Of a stretch of DNA of 64,000 nucleotides, positions 27,870 to 34,824 are shown piece after piece. Source of the stretch: CAYJLW01 sp964370965 (GTDB lineage Bacteria; Actinomycetota; Acidimicrobiia; UBA2766); contig CAYJLW010000004.1 of NCBI GenBank assembly GCA_964370965.1, positions 1-64,000 on the forward strand, in the 5' to 3' direction. A program made the translations under genes and the position numbers. Under the pieces are notes generated by a model. It saw nothing but the letters and a program-made list of their open reading frames with translations. It was not told the DNA's origin and did no database searches. Positions within the stretch are counted from its first letter, which is position 1; each line of letters opens with the position of its first letter.

Positions 27870-30068
27870 TCAGTTCCGGAGTGCTCCGGCGTGGCTGCCC
27901 GTCGGGAGGCGCACCTCTACGCGGGTGCCCTTGCCCGGGGCGGAATCGATCGCGCAGGTGCCGCCGAGGTCGGCGGCGCGGCGACTGAGGTTGCCGAGGC
28001 CGAAGCCGCGGGGCACCTCGGCGGGATCGAAGCCGGCGCCGTCGTCCGCCACCGCGATGACGACGACCGGGGCGGGCTCGGAGACCTCGCTGTGGACCTC
28101 GACGGAGATCCGCTCCGGGCGGCCGTGCTTGATCGCGTTCACGAGCGCTTCGCGCACGATCTGGCGCGCGGACGCCAGGTAGGGGGAGAGCACCGTGGCG
28201 GCGGCGGGCTCCAGGACGAGGTCCACGGTGGCGCCCGTGAGGGAGCGGTAGCCCTCGACGAGCGTCCCCAGGTCCTCGACGACGTCGGCGTGCGGTATCC
28301 GGTTGAGACCGTGGACGTACTCGCGGAGGTCTGCGATCACACAGTCGAGCCTGTCGACGACCTGGGCCCGGATGTCGGGGCGGCCCACGTCGGGGGGGAT
28401 GGACTCGAGCAGGAGGCCGGCGGCGAAGAGCTCCTGGATGGCGCCGTCGTGGATGTCCATGGCGATGCGGTTGCGGTCCTCGCTCAGGGTGAGGTCGCGC
28501 ACGCGGTCGCGCAGCTCGAGGCTCTGTTGGCCGAGGGCAACCTGCACGGCGAGGCCGCGGAGCCCGGCTTCCTCCTCGGGCCCGAAGCGGTCCTCGGCCC
28601 CGAAGACCTCGATCACGCCCAGGCAGGCGCCGCGGGTGACGACGGGCACGGCGAGCACGGAGTCGGCCGCCGGACAGCTCACGAGGACGTCCTCGGGCGC
28701 CGCCTCGCCGCTGCTCTCCTGCCACACCCTTGCCTGCATGTCCTCGGCGGCCCGGGAGGCGAGCTCGGGCATCCAGGCGGGTTCGCCGTCGAGTCCCGCC
28801 GAGCCGGAGAGGCGGAACTCGTTGCCGTCCACGAGGTAGATCGCCGCCCCGGTGGCCCCCACGAGCTGGGCGGCCTGGGCGGCGGCGAGATCGAGGAGCG
28901 CTCCCAGGGAGTCGGCGGTCACGAAGCGGTTGGCGAGGTCGAGGACGGTCTCGAGGTAGCTCTCCGTGCGCGAGAGACGCTGGTATCCCCTCGTGAGCGA
29001 GAGGGCGCCCCCCATGAGCGAGCCGATCGTCTCCAAGACCTCCTCGCGCACCGTGGCTTCCCCGATGTCGGTCGTGCTCACGACGAGCGTGGACGTGCGG
29101 TCGTCGGCGAGGCGGCGCACGGGGGCGAGGATCACACGGCTGTCCGTGCCGGCGCCGAACGGCTCCAGGGCGTCGGCGGAGCTGGGGCGGAGCACGGCCG
29201 TTGCCGGGGTGCGCGAAGCCACAGCCCAAGCGGAGTCGGGACGGAAGACCGTGCCCACTAGGGGCCGGGCCGCCCCGGCCGCCGCCGCCACCTGCACGCC
29301 GTGGGAGTGGGGGACGAGCACGGCGGCGGCGGTGACGCCGAGCTCTTCGACGAGCAGGTCGCAGATGGAGCGGCGCACCTGCTCCGGTGAGCGCAGCGTG
29401 ATGAGGAGACCGGCGGTCTGCTCCACCATGCGGCTCTCCCGCAGGCGAGCGGCGAGCTCCAGGTTGCGGGCCCGCATCTGCACGTTCAGCGAGTCGAGCT
29501 CCCGGGCCCTGACGTCGGCGGCCTCGATGGCGCTGCGGAGGCGGATGGCGGCGCCGGCATGGGCGGCGAAGGCGACGGCGAGGGCCTCGTCGGCGTCGTC
29601 GAAGCGCTCGGCGCCGATCTTGTCGGCGAAGTAGAGGTTGCCGTACACCTCTCCCTCGGCCACGATCGGCACGCCGAGGAAGGACCGCATCCGCGGGTGG
29701 TGGGCCGGGAAGCCCACGGAGCGGGGATCGGCGGAGATGTCCGGGATGCGGACGGGGGCGGCATCCGCGAGGAGGATCCCGAGCACCCCGCGGCCCTGGG
29801 GCAGCGTGCCGATGCGGGTCGCGGTGTCCTGGTCCATGCCGTAGGGGATGAAGTCGGCGAGGAGACGACCGCCACTGGCCGAGGTGAGGCCGAGGGCTCC
29901 GTAGCGGGCGCCCACGAGATCGCTGGCGAGCTCCACGAGCTTGGGCAGGAAGTCGGGATGCGACACCGATTCGGTGAGGAGGCGAGCGGCGCTCGTGAGA
30001 GCGGCGCCGGGATGCGGCGGCTGCGCCCGGTCGGTGTCCTCGGCGGGGGTCTGGCCGACGTCTCTCAT
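27870..30068 (-). CDS. devS: DevS/DosS-like GAF-domain sensor histidine kinase
   Basis: The 732-residue soluble kinase has three GAF domains (about 35-180, 215-350 and 375-515), then a HisKA_3 domain with H540 in IAMDIHDGAIQELF and an HATPase domain (VREALVNAIKHG, DDGAGFD, GFGLGNL). GAF-1 keeps the block SVGFPAHHPRMRSFLGVP. H124 there aligns with the heme-ligating His149 of M. tuberculosis DosS (FPPYHPPMRTFLG), so heme binding and O2/NO/CO or redox sensing are likely. DosS has two GAF domains; this protein has a third. The partner regulator lies 93 bases upstream in the same operon. The start is ATG 30068 with a weak ribosome site. Confidence 0.88.
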   Translation of the reverse strand: MRDVGQTPAEDTDRAQPPHPGAALTSAARLLTESVSHPDFLPKLVELASDLVGARYGALGLTSASGGRLLADFIPYGMDQDTATRIGTLPQGRGVLGILLADAAPVRIPDISADPRSVGFPAHHPRMRSFLGVPIVAEGEVYGNLYFADKIGAERFDDADEALAVAFAAHAGAAIRLRSAIEAADVRARELDSLNVQMRARNLELAARLRESRMVEQTAGLLITLRSPEQVRRSICDLLVEELGVTAAAVLVPHSHGVQVAAAAGAARPLVGTVFRPDSAWAVASRTPATAVLRPSSADALEPFGAGTDSRVILAPVRRLADDRTSTLVVSTTDIGEATVREEVLETIGSLMGGALSLTRGYQRLSRTESYLETVLDLANRFVTADSLGALLDLAAAQAAQLVGATGAAIYLVDGNEFRLSGSAGLDGEPAWMPELASRAAEDMQARVWQESSGEAAPEDVLVSCPAADSVLAVPVVTRGACLGVIEVFGAEDRFGPEEEAGLRGLAVQVALGQQSLELRDRVRDLTLSEDRNRIAMDIHDGAIQELFAAGLLLESIPPDVGRPDIRAQVVDRLDCVIADLREYVHGLNRIPHADVVEDLGTLVEGYRSLTGATVDLVLEPAAATVLSPYLASARQIVREALVNAIKHGRPERISVEVHSEVSEPAPVVVIAVADDGAGFDPAEVPRGFGLGNLSRRAADLGGTCAIDSAPGKGTRVEVRLPTGSHAGALRN

Positions 30069-30161
30069 GTGTCTCACTGTCGTCGGCCCCACCTTAGCCC
30101 GCCGGGTCTCGCCGCCCCGCATGGCGGGAGGGGAAGTCCCGCGGGAGCTCTCCGACGGGGA

Positions 30162-30854
30162 TCACGGCCACTGCCGGGGGGGTGTGCCGGACGGTTGCCC
30201 GGAGCGTTGCTGGTGGCGGACGGCGAACGCGGCGGCCTCGGTGCGCCGGGCCATGCCGAGCTTCGAGAGGATGGTGGACACGTAGTTCTTCACGGTCTTC
30301 TCGGCCAGGAACACCTCGTCGGCGATCTGGCGGTTCGTCTTCCCCTCGGCGATCTTGTCCAGGATGCGGTGTTCCTGGTCCGTGAGGGACGCGAGGAGGC
30401 GGGTGTCCTCGTCTCCGCTCTCGCCCCGGAGGCGGCGCAGGACCCGGTCGTGGACGCTCGGGTCGATGAGCGACTTGCCCGCCGCCACGTCCCGGACGGC
30501 CCGGGCGAGGTCGTTCCCCCGGATCTGCTTGAGGACGTATCCGGCGGCGCCGGCGAGGATCGAGTTGAACAGGGCCTCGTCGTCCGCGAACGCCGTGAGG
30601 ATGAGGACCGCGACGTCGGGGTGCGAGGCCCGGACCTCCCGGCACACCTCGACACCGGAGCTGTCGGGGAGGTTGACGTCGACGACCGCCACGTCGGGGG
30701 GGTCCTGGCGGATGCGGCGCAGGGCGTCCTCGGCGGAGCCGGCCTCGCCCACGACCTCGAGGTCCTCCTCGGCGTCGAGCATCGCGCGCACCCCTGCGCG
30801 CACCACCTCGTGGTCGTCGACGAGGAACACCCTGATGCGTTCTGTCTCGGTCAC
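30162..30854 (-). CDS. devR: DevR/DosR-like response regulator (NarL/FixJ family)
   Basis: The 230-residue protein has a receiver domain (VFLVDDHEVVRAG, phosphoacceptor D59 in VAVVDVNLPDSSG, LKQIRG loop) and a LuxR-type helix-turn-helix at about 155-212. The recognition helix FLAEKTVKNYVS is nearly identical to that of M. tuberculosis DosR. K186, K189 and N190 align with the DosR base-contacting K179, K182 and N183, so it should bind the same DNA motif. The GTG start overlaps the stop of the GAF gene (GTGA). It is the likely master regulator of the 28-62 kb region. Confidence 0.93.
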   Translation of the reverse strand: MTETERIRVFLVDDHEVVRAGVRAMLDAEEDLEVVGEAGSAEDALRRIRQDPPDVAVVDVNLPDSSGVEVCREVRASHPDVAVLILTAFADDEALFNSILAGAAGYVLKQIRGNDLARAVRDVAAGKSLIDPSVHDRVLRRLRGESGDEDTRLLASLTDQEHRILDKIAEGKTNRQIADEVFLAEKTVKNYVSTILSKLGMARRTEAAAFAVRHQQRSGQPSGTPPRQWP

Positions 30855-31936
30855 GTCACGATGCTCCCATAGACGTGCTCCCGGAGGGCGACGGCGCCGG
30901 GGGCGGCGTCGGCGCGATGGACGCGACGCCGGCCCGGGAACGTGGCGATGATTCGGTACGGATCCCCACCCTGGGAGAGGCGCAGGGACCCGCCGAGATG
31001 TTCCGCCTCCTCCGCGAGCCCCTTCAGCGTGGGTCCGAGGCCCCCGGGGGGTGGCGACACGTCGCGCACACGGATCTGCGCGGTGACACCGTGGTGGCCG
31101 GCGTCGATCGTGACCCGGACATGGCGGGCGCCCGGGATCCGCAGCGCCTCGTGGAATGCCCCCCGGACCACGGCGACGAGCAGTTCCTCCTCCGGGCACG
31201 TGAGGGCGGTGTCGACGTCGCCCGTGGAGCGCAGCTCGGAGGCGACCGGCGAATCGCGCGAGTAGACGTCGAAGGCGCGGTGCAGGCGGCGGCTCAGAGG
31301 GGCGGGATCCGTGCTCTCCGAGGCGAGGTAGCCCCGGACGGCACGAGCTGCCACCTCGGGTCGGCCGGACTCCATGTCGGCCAGGAGCTCCTCGCACAGG
31401 AGGCGTGTGGCCCTCGCGCAGAGACCGGCGACGGCTTCCCGGGCCGCCCCCGTGAGGCGACGGAGGCCGGGCACGGCGGCGGCTCCGAGGAGGCGCAGGA
31501 ACACCTCTTCGCCGTCGGTGAAGGGCGCCCCGCCCGGTGGGCGGGCGACGAAGAGGATCCCCACCGTGCGTCGGGTGTCCTCGATCGGGATGCCGAGCAT
31601 GGGTCCGATCTCGGGGTGGCCGGCGGGGAAGCCCCCGAAGAGCGGGTGTGAGCGCACGTCGCTCGTGCGCACCGGGCTTCCCGCGAGGAGGCCGGCGAGG
31701 ACGCCTTGGCCCTGTGGCGGCCCCATGTCGACGGTGCCATGGACCCCCGTGACGTAGAAATGCTCGATCGTGGCGACCTCGCCCGGTGCGTCGCCGCTGA
31801 GGGAGAGGGCGGCGTAGGCGGCGCCGCAGAGACGGCGCGCCAGATCAAGGAGTCCGCCGAACGCGTCCGCGCCGCCCCCCGCCAGGCTGTCGAGGACAGC
31901 GCCGACATCGCCGCTCGTCACCCGTCTCGGATCCAC
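30851..31936 (-). CDS. GAF-domain protein with degenerate kinase-like C-terminus
   Basis: The 361-residue protein has a DevS-type GAF domain (about 25-155). Its block GGFPAGHPEIGPMLGIP places H107 at the position of the DosS heme ligand. The C-terminal half (about 160-340) resembles an HisKA_3/HATPase module but has no phosphoacceptor His box. The N-box reads VVRGAFHEALRIPGA instead of the usual E-x-x-x-N, and no DxG motif is clear, so it is probably a pseudo-kinase. As the first gene of the devR-devS operon it may sense a ligand or modulate DevS. The start is GTG 31936, with CATGAT six bases upstream. Confidence 0.78.
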   Translation of the reverse strand: MDPRRVTSGDVGAVLDSLAGGGADAFGGLLDLARRLCGAAYAALSLSGDAPGEVATIEHFYVTGVHGTVDMGPPQGQGVLAGLLAGSPVRTSDVRSHPLFGGFPAGHPEIGPMLGIPIEDTRRTVGILFVARPPGGAPFTDGEEVFLRLLGAAAVPGLRRLTGAAREAVAGLCARATRLLCEELLADMESGRPEVAARAVRGYLASESTDPAPLSRRLHRAFDVYSRDSPVASELRSTGDVDTALTCPEEELLVAVVRGAFHEALRIPGARHVRVTIDAGHHGVTAQIRVRDVSPPPGGLGPTLKGLAEEAEHLGGSLRLSQGGDPYRIIATFPGRRRVHRADAAPGAVALREHVYGSIVT

Positions 31937-31991
31937 CTCCGGATCATGTGGGTCCTGTCACACGCGGGCGAGTGCCGATCGCGCAGTCCTG

Positions 31992-32011
31992 TTCGGGACT
32001 TTCGTCCCGAG
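31992..32011. promoter_or_regulatory. DevR box upstream of the GAF-devR-devS operon
   Basis: TTCGGGACTTTCGTCCCGAG is an almost perfect 20-base palindrome and matches the DosR consensus TTSGGGACTWWWGTCCCSAA nearly throughout. The core 14-mer is 31995-32008. It lies 59 bases upstream of the GAF GTG, further than the other boxes here. It implies autoregulation of the sensor operon. Confidence 0.85.
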
Positions 32012-32046
32012 TGTGTCGCGCAGGGTCCACCGGTGGTGTGACGGGC

Positions 32047-34737
32047 TCAGAGGCGGCGGAGGGCGAGTTCGGGGCGGGGCCGGTAGGGGACGAGGCGTAC
32101 CTTGGCATCGACGGCCACGGCGCCCTCGGTGGAGACGATCACGGGGTTGAGATCCATCTCGACGACCTCGGGGAGGTCCTCCACGAGACAGCTCACACGG
32201 ATGAGGAGGTCCGTGAGCGCGCCGACGTCCATGGGGGGTCGGCCCCGGTAGCCGGAGAGGAGCCGCGATCCCCGTACGGAGCCGACCAGCTCAGCGGCGT
32301 CGAGGTCGGTGAGGGGCAGGACCCGGAAGGCCCTGTCTCCCAGGATCTCCGTGGCGATGCCACCCATGCCGAACATGATCAGCGGGCCGAAAGAAGGGTC
32401 CTGTACGACGCCCACGATCGTCTCCACGCCCGCGTCCGCCATCCTCTGGACGACGGCGTCGCCCATCGAGTCCCCCAGCGCCGCGGCCATCTCGTCAAAG
32501 GCGTCCATCACCTCCGATGCCGAGGCGAGATCGAGGCGGACGGCGCCCATGTCGGTCTTGTGGACGATGTCGCCGGCGCCGGCCTTGAGCGCCACCGGGT
32601 AGCCGAGGGCGTCGGCGGCGTCGGCGGCGTCCTCGGATGAGCCCGCCCTGAGCGTGAGGGCCGTCGGGATGCCGTACGCGGACGTGAGCACGGCCGCTTC
32701 GTCGGCGTCCAGCCAGCGGCCGTCGGGCGCGTGGGCCGTCACGGAGTCCACGACCGCACGGGCGAGCTCCGGCGCCACGCCCTGGGGGGTGCGGACGGTG
32801 CCCTCGGGTCGGCGGAGCCATTCGCCGTAGCGGGCGGCCCGGGCGAGGGCGAGAGCGGCGGACTCCGGGAAGGCGAAGGACGGGATGCGCCGGGCGGCGG
32901 TGCGCATCGGCTCCGGGGTGCCCTCCATGGCAAGGAAGTTCGCCACGATCGCCTTCGGTCCCGCTTCGGCCGAGGCGGACGCGATCGCGACGGCGACGTC
33001 GTCCGCTCTGGTGACGAGCGGGGGGGTGAAGATGACGATCACGGCGTCGATGCTCTCGTCTGCGAGGACGAAGCGGAGCGCCTCCCCGTACTCCGCCGGC
33101 GTCGCTGACGCCACCATGTCGACGGGATTCCGGACGGCAGCCGCGGAGGGGAGCAGGTCCACGAGGGCCTTCTGGGTGGCCTCGGAGAGCTCTGGGACCT
33201 CGAGACCGGCGCCCTCGCAGGCATCGGCGGCGAGGATGCCGGGACCTCCGGAGTTCCCCAGGATGCACACGCGGCGCCCTCGCGGGATCGGCTGGTTGGC
33301 GAGCACGCGGGCGACGTCGAAGAGCTGCTCGAGGGTGTCGACGCGCAGGACGCCGGTCTGGTGGAACAGGGCGTCGACGGCGACGTCCGGGCTGGCGGCG
33401 GCGGCCGTGTGTGACGAGGCCGCTCGTGTCCCGGCGCCCGAGCGGCCGCTCTTGACGACCACGATCGGCTTCTTGCGCGAGACGCGCCGGGCGATGCGGC
33501 TGAACTTGCGCGGGTTCCCGAAGGACTCCAGGTAGAGCAGGACGACGTCGGTTTCCGGGTCGTCCTCCCAGTACTGCAGGAGGTCGTTGCCGCTCACATC
33601 GGCCTTGTTGCCCACCGAGGCGAAGGACGAGATACCGAGGTTCAGAGAACCCGCCCGTTCCAGGATCGCGATGCCCAAGGCCCCGGACTGGGAGAGGAAT
33701 CCCACGCTGCCCCGCTCCGGGGGGGCGGGGGCGAAGGTGGCGTTCATGCTCACGCCGGGCGCCGTGTTCACCACGCCCATGCAGTTCGGTCCGATCATCC
33801 GCATGCCGTGGCGGCGGGCGAACTCCACGATGCGCCTCTCCGCGGCGGCGCCCTCGGCGCCTGTTTCGGCGAAACCGGCGGATATCACGATGAGGCCTTC
33901 GGTGCCCTTGGCGGCGCAGTCCTCGAGCACGCCGGGGACGGCCGGTGCGGGGACGACGACCACGGCGAGATCGACGTCGTCGGGTATGTCGGTCACCCTG
34001 GCGTAGGCGCGCACGCCCCCCACGTGCGGGGCCTTCGGGTGGACGGGGAACACGGGGCCGTCGAAGCCGCAGTCGAGGAGGTTCTGGAAGATCTCGTGGC
34101 CGATCGTCCCCGAGCGCGGGCTGGCGCCCACGACGGCGATCGACTCGGGGCACAGGAGCCGGCGGATGGAGCTCGCCTCGGACGTGTGCTCGCGGTCGAC
34201 GACGGCCGCCTCGGACTCTGCCGTGGGCTCGATGGCGAACTCGAAGTGCACGACACCGTGTTCGAGCTCGCGTTCCAGCACGAAGCCGGCGGCCTGGAAG
34301 ACGCCCTGCATGCGCCGGTTGTGGGACAGGACGTCGGCGACGAACCTGCTCACGCCGTTGTCGCGGGCGACGACGGCGAGCTGTTCGAGGAGGATCGTCC
34401 CGATTCCCCGGTCCTGGTGGGCGTCGTCCACGACGAAGGCGACCTCGGCTTCGTCGGCGCCGGGTAGGCGGTCGTAGCGGCCCACGGCGATGACGTCGTC
34501 GCCGAGCTCGACCACGAGGGCCACGCGGTCCCTGCCGTCCACGTCCGTGAAGCGCTCCAGGTCCTTGGGGGAGGGCCGGTAGGCCCCGCTGAAGAAGCGG
34601 AAGCGGATGCTCTCGGTTGAGAGACCGTCGTGGAAGGCGAGCAGGCGGGCACTGTCCTCGGGGCGGATCGGGCGGACATGCACCACGCCGCCGTCACGCA
34701 GGACGACGTCGGACTCCCATCGCGCTTCACGATCCAC
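32047..34737 (-). CDS. GNAT acetyltransferase fused to ADP-forming acyl-CoA synthetase-like protein
   Basis: The 896-residue protein has an N-terminal GNAT domain (about 12-165; HQDRGIGTILLEQLAVVARD binds acetyl-CoA). It is followed by CoA-binding (about 185-310, VVGASPRSGTIGHEIF), succinyl-CoA-ligase-like (about 325-480, GNSGGPGILAADACEG) and ATP-grasp (about 660-890) domains. GNAT-first members such as Streptomyces SlPat acetylate lysines of acetyl-CoA synthetases, so protein acetylation is the best guess. An open frame runs far upstream to 37371, but homology begins at GTG 34737 (start of VDREARWESDVVLRDGG). TATCCT at 34746-34751 is a fitting -10. It shares a divergent DevR-box promoter with the P-type ATPase. 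Confidence 0.88.
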   Translation of the reverse strand: MDREARWESDVVLRDGGVVHVRPIRPEDSARLLAFHDGLSTESIRFRFFSGAYRPSPKDLERFTDVDGRDRVALVVELGDDVIAVGRYDRLPGADEAEVAFVVDDAHQDRGIGTILLEQLAVVARDNGVSRFVADVLSHNRRMQGVFQAAGFVLERELEHGVVHFEFAIEPTAESEAAVVDREHTSEASSIRRLLCPESIAVVGASPRSGTIGHEIFQNLLDCGFDGPVFPVHPKAPHVGGVRAYARVTDIPDDVDLAVVVVPAPAVPGVLEDCAAKGTEGLIVISAGFAETGAEGAAAERRIVEFARRHGMRMIGPNCMGVVNTAPGVSMNATFAPAPPERGSVGFLSQSGALGIAILERAGSLNLGISSFASVGNKADVSGNDLLQYWEDDPETDVVLLYLESFGNPRKFSRIARRVSRKKPIVVVKSGRSGAGTRAASSHTAAAASPDVAVDALFHQTGVLRVDTLEQLFDVARVLANQPIPRGRRVCILGNSGGPGILAADACEGAGLEVPELSEATQKALVDLLPSAAAVRNPVDMVASATPAEYGEALRFVLADESIDAVIVIFTPPLVTRADDVAVAIASASAEAGPKAIVANFLAMEGTPEPMRTAARRIPSFAFPESAALALARAARYGEWLRRPEGTVRTPQGVAPELARAVVDSVTAHAPDGRWLDADEAAVLTSAYGIPTALTLRAGSSEDAADAADALGYPVALKAGAGDIVHKTDMGAVRLDLASASEVMDAFDEMAAALGDSMGDAVVQRMADAGVETIVGVVQDPSFGPLIMFGMGGIATEILGDRAFRVLPLTDLDAAELVGSVRGSRLLSGYRGRPPMDVGALTDLLIRVSCLVEDLPEVVEMDLNPVIVSTEGAVAVDAKVRLVPYRPRPELALRRL

Positions 34738-34775
34738 CTCCGGCCAGGATAAGGCGGTCGTCGCCGGATGCCCAG

Positions 34776-34789
34776 GGGACGTTCTGCCC
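34776..34789. promoter_or_regulatory. DevR box in divergent GNAT-ACS / P-type ATPase promoter
   Basis: GGGACGTTCTGCCC fits the DosR pattern GGGAC-N4-G(T/G)CCC with one weak position. On the plus strand CAGAAT begins 37 bases after the box start and is followed six bases later by the ATPase GTG. On the minus strand TATCCT begins 38 bases from the box start, ahead of the GNAT-ACS GTG. One box can therefore serve both genes. Confidence 0.7.
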
Positions 34790-34824
34790 TCGACCGCACG
34801 CCCGGCGGCGGCCAGAATCACGGC

